Positions 18,458 to 27,252 of a stretch of 64,000 nucleotides of DNA are shown here, one piece after another. The stretch's first letter is position 1. Every line of letters begins with the position of its first letter. The translations under genes were made by a program, and so were the position numbers. The stretch covers positions 2,666,001 to 2,730,000 of the forward strand of contig NC_006513.1 of the NCBI RefSeq assembly GCF_000025965.1, in the 5' to 3' direction. The DNA comes from Aromatoleum aromaticum EbN1. Lineage in GTDB: Bacteria; Pseudomonadota; Gammaproteobacteria; Burkholderiales; Rhodocyclaceae. The notes beneath the pieces are model-generated. The model had not been told where the DNA came from. It did no database searches and was given only the letters and a program-made list of their open reading frames with translations.

Positions 18458-18536
18458 GCCGGGCAGCTTGCCGGGCGGAAACGCTTCATCCCCGCTACGC
18501 AGGCCTCCTATTTGCCACCGCAATTGAAACGCTTCG

Positions 18537-19145
18537 ATGACGGCGCGCGCCTCGATGACCGATGCCGACGCGACGGTGATGAAGATGGGCGACGGCGGCT
18601 TCCGGCCCGCCTACAACCCGCAACTGGCCTCGGATGCCGATAGCCTGGTGATCGTCGGCGTCGAGGTGGCCACGGTCGGCAGCGACCAGGGGCAGATGGT
18701 GCCGATGATCGAGCAGGTCACGGAGCGCTGCGGCCAGGCGCCCGAAGCATGGCTGGTCGACGGGGGGTTCGTCGGCCACGCGCAGATCGAGCAGGCCGCC
18801 GAGCACACCGTTGTGTATGGTCCGGTACCCGCGCCCAAGGACAAGGCAGTCGATGCGCACCAGGCCAAGGCTGGCGACAGCGCCGCAGTAGCGGCGTGGC
18901 GGCAGCGCATGGGCACGGACGAAGCGAAGACCATCTACAAGCGGCGCGCAGCCACCGCCGAATGCGTCAATGCGCAGGCCCGCAACCGCGGCCTGCAGCA
19001 GTTTCGGGTGCGCGGGCTCGGCAAGGTCAAATGCGTGATGCTGATGTTTGCCCTGGCGCACAACCTGATGCGCATGGTCAGCCTCACGCCGGAATTGCTC
19101 GGGATAGGGACAGGTGCGTCTGCAATCCCCGGAATCGGGGCTTGA
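18537..19145 (+). pseudogene. IS1182-type transposase, C-terminal remnant
   Basis: About 200 residues of the C-terminal half of an IS1182-like transposase: MTDADATVMKMGDGGFRPAY, WLVDGGFVGHAQIE, AAVAAWRQRMGTDEAKTIYK, RAATAECVNAQARNRGLQQF and VMLMFALAHNLMRM. The N-terminal DNA-binding half is missing, so it cannot be active. The right end of the element probably lies between 19146 and 19270, where it abuts a truncated reductase gene. Confidence 0.85.
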
Positions 19146-19290
19146 AGGCGTAAAACAGACGGAAATTCCTCGAATGAACGGATTGTAGCGACACAAGCGA
19201 TGAAAACAACATATTTCGCCCCTTGCGGAGGCGCCATCCCCGCTCACGCGATCAACCGGTCGCGCGAACGAAAGATTCACAAGCTCTGAG

Positions 19291-20337
19291 TTGATCCGCG
19301 CGCATGCGCGCTTCAAGGGCAAGGACGGCGACCACTTCAGGCTCGAGGTCGGCGCACGGGAGGTTCTCGCCCGCGAAGTCGTGCTCGACACCGGGACGCG
19401 CAGCGCCGTGCCGCCGATCGAGAACTTGCACGAGCAGGACTTCATCAACAGCGAGAACTGGCTCGACCGCCCGCAGCTGCCGGACCGCCTGGTCGTCGTC
19501 GGGGGCGGCTACATCGGGCTCGAAATGGGACAGTTCTACCGCCGCCTGGGCAGTGAGGTCACGATCGTGCAGCACGGCGCGCAGATTGCCGGGCACGAGG
19601 ACCGTGACGTCGCTGACGCCCTGCAGCAGCTCCTCGAGGACGAGCGCATCGGTTTTCGCATCGGCGCGAAAGCGACGCGCGTGCGAAAGCTCGCCGCAGG
19701 CCTTGCGCTGACGCTCGATACTGACGCCGGCTGCGAGGAGCTCGAGGCCTCGGATCTGTTCGTCGCCGTCGGTCGCCAGCCGAACACCGATGAGCAGGGA
19801 CTCGAGACGATCGGCCTCGCACCCGATGACGAGGGGATCATCGACGTCGACTCGCGGCTGCGCACCGAGGTGGCGGGCGTGTGGGCAGTCGGCGACATCC
19901 GCGGCGGCGCGATGTTCACCCACACTTCGTGGGACGACTACCGCATTGTCGCCTCGCAGGTGCTGGGCGACGGTTCGCGCACGCTCGATCGCGTCGTGCC
20001 GTATGCGATCTTCACCGAGCCGCAGCTCGGCCGGGTCGGCATGACCGAGGACGAGGCGCGGCGCGCGGGGCGCAACATCCGGGTAGGGCGCTTCGACATG
20101 GCGGGCAACGGCAAGGCGCGGGAACTGGGCGAGACGCGCGGCTTCATCAAAGTCGTCGTCGATGCTGACAGCTGCAAGCTGCTCGGCACTGCAGTGCTCG
20201 CTGAAGACGCGGCCGAGCTGGTGCAGCTGTACGTGATCTTGATGAACGTGGATGCGCCTTACACCGTCATCGAGAACGCGGTGCTGATCCACCCGACGCT
20301 CGCCGAAGCCGCGCAAAGCGTGTTCTTGACGCTGTAG
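19291..20337 (+). pseudogene. pyridine nucleotide-disulfide oxidoreductase lacking its N-terminal third
   Basis: About 348 residues similar to dihydrolipoamide dehydrogenase/mercuric reductase-like flavoproteins. The NAD(P)-binding motif VVVGGGYIGLEMGQFYRRLG, the second FAD segment VWAVGDIRGGAMFTH and the dimer-interface end ENAVLIHPTLAEAAQSV are intact. The first 100 or so residues, with the FAD GxGxxG motif and the redox-active Cys pair, are absent. The frame is open upstream of the TTG at 19291 into the IS1182 end, so the insertion probably removed the 5' part. It cannot carry out the disulfide chemistry of the family. Confidence 0.8.
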
Positions 20338-20365
20338 CGCCGCGTCGGCTGCTGCGGAACGCCGC

Positions 20366-20524
20366 TTGCTGGTCGGCCGGCGTGACGGCAGCACCTGCGG
20401 CGGTCACCTGCTGTCGGCCGAGGTGCGTCCGACGCTCGAGATCGTGCTCACCGACGCGCCGACCTACCTCAAACGCGTATTCGACGCGGCCAGCGGGCTG
20501 GCGCTGATCGGCCCCGGCGAGTGA
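20366..20524 (+). pseudogene. remnant of a PPC (DUF296)-domain protein
   Basis: The frame reads DGSTCGGHLLSAEVRPTLEI then VLTDAPTYLKRVFDAASGLALIGPGE and stops. This resembles the C-terminal part of bacterial PPC/DUF296 proteins, whose GGH motif is conserved. The N-terminal 90 or so residues are absent. It lies directly after the broken reductase. Confidence 0.6.
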
Positions 20525-20577
20525 GTGAGTATCCGCCCGCGCCGACTCGCAATTGCACGGCCCGCGGGGCCGGGGCG

Positions 20578-21411
20578 CTATTTCAGCGTCGCGAGGTAGG
20601 CGGCGATGTCGTGTGCGTCGCGCTCGTCGACACCGAGATCCGGCATCGCGCTGTCCGGCGTGACCTCCTGCGGCGAGCGCAGCCAGCGCACCATGTGCGC
20701 CGGCTCGTTGCGCAGTGCACCGGCGATGAACGCGCGCGTGCCGATGCCATCGAGCGGTGGACCGACCGGCGCGTCCGGGCCGACGACGCCGGGAATCCGG
20801 TGGCAGGTGGCACAGGCGTACTGCTGGATGATCCGCCGGCCGCGCTCGGCATCGGGCCGCTGTGGTGCCGGCTCACCGCGGTGGTCCTGGGTGTGGTCGT
20901 GGGGCGGGAGATCGGCGACCAGCCTGCGGTAGTCCGGCGGCGAGAGCTCGGGCAGCCTCTTGACGAACGCGGTCACCGCCCACAGTTCGCTTTCGGTCAG
21001 GCGCTGCTCCCAGGCCGGCATGCCGGTCATCTTGAGGCCGTGCCGGACCACCCAGTAGATCTCCTCGGGCGGCCATGCCCGGCCGGTGTGTGCGAGGTTG
21101 GCCGCGGCGGGCGTGAGGCCGAGCGCGAAAGGCTCGGGAGCGACACCCGGCGCACCGTGACACTGCGCGCAGTGGTCCCGGTAGAGCGGCGCGCCGTGTT
21201 CCAGGGCGCCGATCGTGTCGAGCGACGGGACCGTGACCGATGCGGCGCGCAGCTTGATCGAGCGGCGCATCGCGATGTCGAGCAGCTGGTAAGTCGGCGC
21301 GAGGTGCTGGTCGGTCGCGGAAATGTCGTAAAAGCCGCCGTAGACCACGGCCGCGCCGGCGAGCCCGGCCGCAGTCGCCAGCGCGACGACGGTGAGGAGA
21401 ATCTTTTTCAC
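20578..21411 (-). CDS. diheme cytochrome c
   Basis: An exported, membrane-anchored c-type cytochrome of 277 residues with two heme sites, CAQCH (81-85) and CATCH (200-204), in two cytochrome c domains. Possible Met ligands are in MTGMPAW and AMPDLGV. It is the last gene of the caa3-oxidase operon, starting one base after the neighbouring cytochrome gene ends, and may donate electrons to the oxidase. The second domain strongly resembles the single domain of the neighbouring lipoprotein cytochrome (CHRIPGV, GPPLDG, MVRW), suggesting duplication. Confidence 0.88.
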   Translation of the reverse strand: MKKILLTVVALATAAGLAGAAVVYGGFYDISATDQHLAPTYQLLDIAMRRSIKLRAASVTVPSLDTIGALEHGAPLYRDHCAQCHGAPGVAPEPFALGLTPAAANLAHTGRAWPPEEIYWVVRHGLKMTGMPAWEQRLTESELWAVTAFVKRLPELSPPDYRRLVADLPPHDHTQDHRGEPAPQRPDAERGRRIIQQYACATCHRIPGVVGPDAPVGPPLDGIGTRAFIAGALRNEPAHMVRWLRSPQEVTPDSAMPDLGVDERDAHDIAAYLATLK

Positions 21412-21412
21412 T

Positions 21413-21772
21413 TCACTTCAGCTCCTGGAGATAAGCGACCATGTCGCGAGCCTGGCTTTCGGTGACCTGCAGGTCGGGCATCGCGGTGTCGAAGCCGAAG
21501 GACTGCGGATCGCGGATCCAGCGCACCATGTTGGCCGGCGAATTCGGCAGTACGCCGGCCAGATACACTCGGCGGCCGACACCGTCCAGCGGCGGGCCGA
21601 CGTTGCCGGTCGCGCCCGCGACGCCGGGGATGCGGTGGCAGCCGATGCAGCCGAACTGGCGCAGCAGCAGTCGCCCGTTTTCCGCATCGCCGCCGAGCGC
21701 GGGGGGTGGCGCTTCGCTGCAGCCGGCGAGCAGCGCCAGCCAGGCGAGCGCGAGGAGGGCGGTCACACGCAT
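21413..21772 (-). CDS. lipoprotein cytochrome c
   Basis: A 119-residue monoheme cytochrome c with a lipobox (LLAGC, Cys18) and heme site CIGCH (42-46); AMPDLQV holds the likely Met ligand. The start at 21772 overlaps the upstream 99-residue membrane protein gene. It would be anchored in the periplasmic face as an electron carrier for the oxidase encoded upstream. Confidence 0.88.
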   Translation of the reverse strand: MRVTALLALAWLALLAGCSEAPPPALGGDAENGRLLLRQFGCIGCHRIPGVAGATGNVGPPLDGVGRRVYLAGVLPNSPANMVRWIRDPQSFGFDTAMPDLQVTESQARDMVAYLQELK

Positions 21773-22062
21773 GGCGGCACCATCAGAACCGGCAGCGTTT
21801 CCCACAGAATCGCCAGCAGCGCCAGCACCGTAAGCCCGGCAGTGAGCCACGGCTCGAAGCCTGCGCCCCGGCCGAGTTCGCGAGCAATGATCGCGACGCA
21901 GGCGCCGCTCGCGACGACAGTCGCGATGCCGATCACCCACGGCACGGCTTGCGGCGCCCCGCGCGCGCAGGCTAGCGCGGTCAGGCCGTAGATCACGGAA
22001 AAATGCAGCGCCCAGACGATGACCCCGGCGGACAGGCGCAGGCTGGTCGCAACGAAGTTCAT
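21763..22062 (-). CDS. small membrane protein of the caa3 oxidase operon
   Basis: A 99-residue protein with three hydrophobic segments (about 8-30, 40-62, 75-95) beginning MNFVATSLRLSAGVIVWALH. It overlaps the subunit III gene by four bases and the cytochrome lipoprotein gene by ten. Position and size suggest an oxidase accessory protein; no precise family name can be given. Confidence 0.65.
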   Translation of the reverse strand: MNFVATSLRLSAGVIVWALHFSVIYGLTALACARGAPQAVPWVIGIATVVASGACVAIIARELGRGAGFEPWLTAGLTVLALLAILWETLPVLMVPPCV

Positions 22063-22838
22063 CCCGCGAACCTCGGAAAGCCGTGCACCAGCACGACGCC
22101 GACGAGGCTCTGGCCGACGGTGTAGTGCCAGAAGAGGCGCATGTTGTCGAAAGTCACGCGGCGCACCGGGCCGACCTTGCCGGTCGCAGCGCGGGCCAGC
22201 GCGAACAGTGCCATCACGAGCACGACCAGCGTGAAGAAGCCGGCGATCGATGCGAGCAGATAAACGGCGGCGCCGTAGCTCGACGCGCTCGGCGACAGCT
22301 CGCCCTGCGCGAAAAACTCCAGCCCGACCGCCGCGACCAGCAGGACCAGGCCGGCCGCGACCGCGAGCGCCATCGCTCGGCGCCGGCCGGCGCCGAGCTG
22401 TCGGTTCGCGAGCCTCAGCGCGAGGCTGCTGGCGACGAGTAGGGCCGCTTCGGCGAGCGGATAGCCGATGCCGGCGACCTGCGCGGGTTCGGGCCAGACT
22501 TCGGGCGACACGGTCCACAGGTAGAGATACGAAAACACCGCACAGCCGTAGAGCGAGCCCGACACCAGAATCAGCACGCCGATCGCCCACCACGCCTGCG
22601 AGCGCGGGCCGCTCATGTAGCTGGGCAACACGATGCCGCCGCCGATGTCGACCGGTTCGTCGAGCGGTTCGGGGTCGAGGCTCCAGCCCCAGTGCAGCAG
22701 CGCGCCGACCGCGACAACGCCCGACATCAGGGCCGGCACGACGAGCTTGACCGTCAGCAGCAGGAAGAAGCCGGCGGTGAACCACGCTGCGACGACCGGC
22801 GCCCAGCCGGGCATCGGCATGCGCAGCACGAACTCGGG
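22059..22838 (-). pseudogene. cytochrome c oxidase subunit III domain, cut off from subunit I by an in-frame TAG
   Basis: About 258 residues of membrane protein. The matching protein sequence begins before any ATG: from the TAG at 22938-22940 the same frame reads PDLARDVEAGHYYLPGAPTG, GRETIVTGPLDARPEF, VLRMPMPGW with no further stop. Such text is the linker of fused subunit I/III oxidases. Restart is possible at GTG 22838 or ATG 22829, but neither has a ribosome site. Read through, subunits I and III would form one protein of 838 residues, the usual size of fused oxidases. The C-terminal HYTVGQSLVGVVLVHGFPRF segment is intact. Confidence 0.7.
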
Positions 22839-22937
22839 CCGCGCGTCGAGCGGACCCGTGACGATCGTCTCGCGCCCGCCGGTCGGCGCGCCCGGCAGGT
22901 AGTAGTGACCCGCTTCGACGTCGCGCGCCAGGTCCGG

Positions 22938-22940
22938 CTA
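22938..22940 (-). other. in-frame TAG between oxidase subunit I and III domains
   Basis: The codon after EPLWD is TAG; the frame before (24575 to here) and after (to 22059) is the same and open. CAG (Gln) is one base away. Either a nonsense mutation, a sequencing error, or a genuine split of the gene. Confidence 0.85.
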
Positions 22941-24575
22941 GTCCCACAGCGGCTCGCGGCTGGTGACGACGGGAATGCTGCGGTTCGAGTAATTGCCGTT
23001 CGGCAGCCATTCGAGCGTGCCGGCCTGCCAGACGTTGCCTGCGTTGTCCTCAGCGGACATGCGAAAGCGCCGCGCGACGTCGATGATGAAGATCAGCACG
23101 CCGGCGGCGATCATGAACGCGCCGACCGTCGAGACGAAGTTCAGGCTCTCCCAGCCGTAGCCGGCCGCGTAGGTGTAGACGCGGCGTGGCATGCCGGCGA
23201 GCCCGGTGAAATGCATCGGGAAGAACGTGATGTTGAAGCCGACGAACATCAGCCCGAACACCCAGCGCCCGAGCCGCTCGGACAGCGCCTGCCGGCTGGT
23301 GTAGGGCATCCAGTAGTAGAACGCGGCGAACAGCGGAAACACCATGCCGCCGACGAGCACGTAATGCAGGTGGGCGACGATGAAGTAGCTGTCGTGGGCC
23401 TGCCAGTCGAACGGGATCACCGCGACCATCACGCCGGTGAGCCCGCCGAGCACGAAGATGAACAGGAAGCCGAGGATGAACAGCGTCGGCGTCGCGATCC
23501 GCACCCGCCCCGTCGCGCGACCGCGCGCGAAAGTCGCGATCCACGCGAAGACCTGCATGCCCGACGGGATCGCGACCGCGGTGCTCGCGGCCTGGAAGAA
23601 CGACAGCGACAGCTGCGGGATGCCGGTCGTGAACATGTGATGCACCCACAGCCCGAAGCTCAGGAACGCGGTGCCGACGAGCGCCAGGACGACGAAGCGG
23701 TAGCCGACGAGCGGCGTGCGCGCCATCGTCGGCACGATCATCGACACCATGCCCGCGGCGGGCAGGAAAATGATGTACACCTCGGGGTGGCCGAAGAACC
23801 AGAACAGGTGCTGCCACAGCAGCGGGTCGCCGCCGAGATGCGCGGCGAAGAACGGCCAGTGGAAGGCGCGCTCGAGTTCGAGCAGCGCGGTCGCGAGGAT
23901 CACTGCCGGAAACGCGAAGACGATCATCAGCGCGAACACCAGCATCGCCCACGCGAACACCGGCATGCGCCCGAGCGTCATTCCCGGCGAGCGGGTGCGC
24001 AATATGCCGACGATGATTTCGATCGCGCCGGCGATCGCCGAGATTTCGATGAAGCCGATGCCGAGCAGCCAGAAGTCGGCGTTGTAGCCCGGCGAGTAAG
24101 TCTCGGTGGTCAGCGGCGGGTTCATGAACCAGCCGCCGTCAGGCGCCCAGCCGACGAAAATGCTCGCAAAGAACACCAGCCCGCCGACCAGGTAGGCCCA
24201 GAACGCATACGCCGACAGGCGCGGAAACGGCAGATCGCGCGCGCCGAGCATGTTCGGCAGCAGCAGGATGCCCATCGCCTCGACCGCCGGCACCGCGAAC
24301 AGGAACATCATGACGGTGCCGTGCATCGTGAACAGCTGGTTGTACAGTGCCGGGCCGATGAAGTCGTTCTCGGCCACCGCCAGCTGCGTGCGCATCATCA
24401 GCGCGACGATGCCCGCGAGCACGAAGAACAGGAAAGCGGCGCCGACGTAGAACACGCCGATGTAGTTGTTGTTGATGACCGTGACCGCGCGCAGCCCCTG
24501 CGGCCGCCGCCACAGCCGGCGCAGTTCGTCGACTTCACCCTCGGGGCGAACGCCCGGGTTCGGCAGCGCGCTCAT
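22938..24575 (-). CDS. ctaD: cytochrome c oxidase subunit I
   Basis: Catalytic heme-copper subunit, 545 residues before the TAG. Conserved features: MHGTVMMFLFAVP (low-spin heme His), WFFGHPEVYIIFLPAAGM (CuB His and Tyr), WVHHMFTTG (CuB His pair) and VAHLHYVLVGG (heme a/a3 His ligands). Twelve membrane segments fit. The start at 24575 overlaps the preceding small gene by four bases. The region after EPLWD continues in frame into a subunit III domain after one stop codon. All catalytic residues are in the intact part. Confidence 0.93.
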   Translation of the reverse strand: MSALPNPGVRPEGEVDELRRLWRRPQGLRAVTVINNNYIGVFYVGAAFLFFVLAGIVALMMRTQLAVAENDFIGPALYNQLFTMHGTVMMFLFAVPAVEAMGILLLPNMLGARDLPFPRLSAYAFWAYLVGGLVFFASIFVGWAPDGGWFMNPPLTTETYSPGYNADFWLLGIGFIEISAIAGAIEIIVGILRTRSPGMTLGRMPVFAWAMLVFALMIVFAFPAVILATALLELERAFHWPFFAAHLGGDPLLWQHLFWFFGHPEVYIIFLPAAGMVSMIVPTMARTPLVGYRFVVLALVGTAFLSFGLWVHHMFTTGIPQLSLSFFQAASTAVAIPSGMQVFAWIATFARGRATGRVRIATPTLFILGFLFIFVLGGLTGVMVAVIPFDWQAHDSYFIVAHLHYVLVGGMVFPLFAAFYYWMPYTSRQALSERLGRWVFGLMFVGFNITFFPMHFTGLAGMPRRVYTYAAGYGWESLNFVSTVGAFMIAAGVLIFIIDVARRFRMSAEDNAGNVWQAGTLEWLPNGNYSNRSIPVVTSREPLWD

Positions 24576-24823
24576 CGCAGCGTGTAGAGCACCGTGAGCC
24601 CCGCCGCGTAAGTCGCGAGGGCGAGCAGCGAGTCGCCGCCCATGCGCAGGATCATGACGTGGCGCCGCTCGAGCAGGCCGGCGATGAACAGCGCGGTCAC
24701 GGCGATCGCGAGGATCGCGGCGAAAGTCGCCAAGTGCGCCACCCGCGTGCCGGCCACCCACACAACGACCCCGGCGGCCAGGAACACGGCGACGTTGATC
24801 CCCAGCGGCAGGTCCTTGAACAT
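24572..24823 (-). pseudogene. internally deleted membrane protein, Na+/Ca2+-exchanger-like ends
   Basis: An 83-residue open frame. The start (LPLGINVAVFLAAGVVVWVA then GTRVA) resembles the N-terminus, and the end (LLERRHVMILRMGGDSLLAL then ATYAAGLTVLYTLR) resembles the C-terminus, of sodium/calcium-exchanger family proteins that I recall from similar oxidase operons. The middle 200-plus residues seem to be missing in frame. It starts directly after the ctaC stop and overlaps ctaD by four bases, so frame and coupling have survived. It could instead be a genuine small oxidase subunit IV-like protein. Confidence 0.5.
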
Positions 24824-25756
24824 TTATTCGAGCGTCTCCAGCCAATGCGCGAGCGCGCGCAGTTCGTCGCTGTCGAAACGGAACTCGGGCATCAGGTTGT
24901 CCGGTTTCAGGTGCTGGTTGCCGGCGATCCAGCCGGCGACGGTCGCCCGGTTGTTCGGCAGGATGCCGGCGCCGAGCGACAGCCGGCTCGCGAAATGGGT
25001 CAGGTCGGGCCCGAGCTCGCCTTCGGCCCGGATGCCGCGCACCGTATGGCAGGTCGTGCAGTGCGACAGGAACAGCCGCCGGCCGCTCGCCGCTTCGCGG
25101 TCGGCCGCGTCCTCGGCCGCGATGGCGGCCGGCCGGCGCTGCGCGGCGCGCCACGCCTCGAAGCGCTCCGGCGCCTCGGCGACGACGAACAGCGCCATCT
25201 GCGCGTGCGGGCCGCCGCAGTACTCGGCGCACTGGCCGCGCAGCACTGCGGGCTCGGTGGCGGCCAGACGCAGCCGGTTGTCCTTGCCCGGGATCAGGTC
25301 GAGCTTGCCGGCAAGCGACGGCACCCAGAAGCTGTGCAGCACGTCGGCCGAGCGCAGCCGTAGTTCGACCGTCCGGCCGACCGGCAGGTGGATTTCGTTC
25401 GCGGTCGCAAAATCCACTTCACCGCGCGCATCGAGATAATTCACCCGCCACCACCACTGATGCCCGACCACTTCGATCGTCACGTCGGCCGGCGCGGCGG
25501 CCGATAGCCGCGGTGCAGCGAGCAGCGTGTAGACCAGCAAAGCTGCGAGCGTGATCACCGGGAAAACGATGCCGGCGCCGACGATCAGCCCCTTGCCCGC
25601 AAGCCAGCGCGGGGGGGCGAAAAAGGCCAGCGCGGTCAGCGTCAGGACCAGCGCGAATATCAGCGCACCGCCGACGATCAGCACTCCCGTGATCTCGAGG
25701 ATTCCGGCCGCTTCCAGTCCGCGCGGGGCGAGAGCCGACTGGATGTTGTCGAGCAT
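24824..25756 (-). CDS. ctaC: cytochrome c oxidase subunit II with fused cytochrome c (caa3 type)
   Basis: Membrane-anchored CuA subunit of 310 residues: two N-terminal helices (about 22-48, 57-80), the VVGHQWWWRVNY segment, CuA ligands H141, C176, C180, H184 and M187 (QCAEYCGGPHAQM), then a cytochrome c domain with CTTCH (233-237) and NLMPEF as likely Met ligand. The fused heme domain defines the caa3 class. First gene of the oxidase operon. The 200 bp upstream, to the SPW fragment, hold no gene and probably the promoter. Confidence 0.94.
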   Translation of the reverse strand: MLDNIQSALAPRGLEAAGILEITGVLIVGGALIFALVLTLTALAFFAPPRWLAGKGLIVGAGIVFPVITLAALLVYTLLAAPRLSAAAPADVTIEVVGHQWWWRVNYLDARGEVDFATANEIHLPVGRTVELRLRSADVLHSFWVPSLAGKLDLIPGKDNRLRLAATEPAVLRGQCAEYCGGPHAQMALFVVAEAPERFEAWRAAQRRPAAIAAEDAADREAASGRRLFLSHCTTCHTVRGIRAEGELGPDLTHFASRLSLGAGILPNNRATVAGWIAGNQHLKPDNLMPEFRFDSDELRALAHWLETLE

Positions 25757-25958
25757 GGGGGCGCCGCCGATCAGGGCTCGCGCAGAGCCGGTGGCGCAGG
25801 AGATCGACGGAAGGACCGACCGGGAATCGACGGATGTGCCCTTGCCATATTGCTGCCTCCCCGGAGGAATCGGATCGCATCGGCTGCGAAAGCAATCGGA
25901 GTGCCCTGACGGACGATACAGATGGGCGATTGCTCCGGGCGCCAGCGCCCATGCCGCC

Positions 25959-26180
25959 TCACCACACGAGGTAGCGGTCCCAGCCGGCGTACGAGCGCAC
26001 GATCGGCCCGCGCGGGATCGCGAGCACGATCAGCCAGGCACCGAACACCATGTTCAGCGCCCGCAGCGGCCGGGCGGTTTCGGCGTACGCGGTGATCGAC
26101 ACGGTGAACACCAGCGCGCCGACCAGGTGGTCGCTGTCGGCCATCGCCCCGTCCGTACCAAAAATCGTGCGGGTAAACAT
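25959..26180 (-). pseudogene. SPW-repeat tail separated from the VKOR gene by TGA
   Basis: A 73-residue frame (MFTRTIFGTDGAMADSDHLV ... GAWLIVLAIPRGPIVRS) that follows the VKOR-family gene in the same frame: ALGV, stop TGA, then L-M-F-T-R. In longer VKOR/SPW proteins as I remember them the equivalent is GVWLMFTR, so TGG to TGA would explain the stop. The fragment also looks shortened between GAWL and the IPRG segment, where a further membrane pair is expected. It is probably not translated by itself. Confidence 0.6.
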
Positions 26181-26183
26181 CAG

Positions 26184-27242
26184 TCAGACGCCGAGCGCGG
26201 TGGCGAGGATCAGCGCCTTCGGCAGCACGCGGGCCTGGTTGCGCAGCCGGTCGAGCCCGGCCGCATCGATTGCGAGCGGCGGGCGCTCGTCGCGGCCCGC
26301 GCCGTCGATGACCCCGCCGTGCCAGAAAACGCTCGACAGCGGCTGCCCGGCGCGTTTTGCGCCGATCAGGAACTGGATCATCGCGACGACTTCGTCGATC
26401 GCATACGGCAGCATGAACACCATCGCCGCGGCCGACGCGAGGCACAGCGTGCACCAGGTGCCGATAACGATCGGCTGGATGATGATGAAGAAGATGCTCA
26501 CCGCGCCGAGCGGGATCACCAGCACGCCGAACATCGCCACCATCCACGGCATCGTGCGCCAGCGCTGCCGCCCGCCCATCATTCCGGACAGCGCTTCGAG
26601 CAGATAGCTCATCGCGCCCAGCCCCGCGTCAGGAATCGGCCACGCGCGCGAGACGTCGGAAGTGATGATGCGGGCGGTGCCGTCGTCGAAGAACGGGTCC
26701 CACACTGCGGAGACATGGCCCATCTGGTAGGCGGTGAGATAGCGGGCGATGAAAAAGCCGACGAACGCCAGCGCGATCATCGGCAGGCGCTGTGACCACG
26801 CCGACGGCGAGTAGCTCCAGCCGGGCGGGATGTCGCGCTCGTCGTGCATCGCATCCATGCTCATGCCCGGCATCATCGGCACGAGGATCGAAAACGCGAT
26901 CGCGAGCGCGTCTACCAGCGTGTCGTTGGCGTAGGACGCGGGCTCGGGCGACCAGAACAGCAGCGGCGCGGCGAGCAGCCAGATGCCGGTGAAACAGCTG
27001 CCCCACTGCGCCCAGCGGTGGCGCCAGGACAGCGACAGCGTGCCGAACACGACGAGCAGCGCGCGCTCGGCCGTCACCTGCTCGGCGCCCGCACCCCAGT
27101 TGCCGGGCTCGGTGTAGCCGAGGATCGCCGGCGCGGTCAGGCACCAGAGGCCGAGTGTGATGATTGCGAAATGCGTCCACAGCATCCTGCCATGCATCTC
27201 GCGCATCTGCGCCATGTGTCCATCGTGTTCGTCCGGGGACAT
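26184..27242 (-). CDS. vitamin K epoxide reductase (VKOR)-family membrane protein with SPW domain, truncated
   Basis: A 352-residue polytopic membrane protein. The N-terminal 110 residues (GLWCLTAPAILGY, FTGIWLLAAPLLFW) are SPW-like; the following four-helix region has the VKOR redox motif WCTLCL in IIQPIVIGTWCTLCLASAAA. VKOR homologues in bacteria reoxidise DsbA-type thiol oxidases using quinone. The protein ends at a TGA, after which the same frame continues as an SPW tail, so it may be C-terminally truncated. The catalytic region is intact. Confidence 0.72.
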   Translation of the reverse strand: MSPDEHDGHMAQMREMHGRMLWTHFAIITLGLWCLTAPAILGYTEPGNWGAGAEQVTAERALLVVFGTLSLSWRHRWAQWGSCFTGIWLLAAPLLFWSPEPASYANDTLVDALAIAFSILVPMMPGMSMDAMHDERDIPPGWSYSPSAWSQRLPMIALAFVGFFIARYLTAYQMGHVSAVWDPFFDDGTARIITSDVSRAWPIPDAGLGAMSYLLEALSGMMGGRQRWRTMPWMVAMFGVLVIPLGAVSIFFIIIQPIVIGTWCTLCLASAAAMVFMLPYAIDEVVAMIQFLIGAKRAGQPLSSVFWHGGVIDGAGRDERPPLAIDAAGLDRLRNQARVLPKALILATALGV

Positions 27243-27252
27243 TGCCGGCGCG

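Noticed and set aside
22692-24587. 631-codon open frame antisense to ctaD
   Set aside because: Composition (His/Arg/Glu repeats) is that of an antisense shadow; ctaD has all catalytic motifs.
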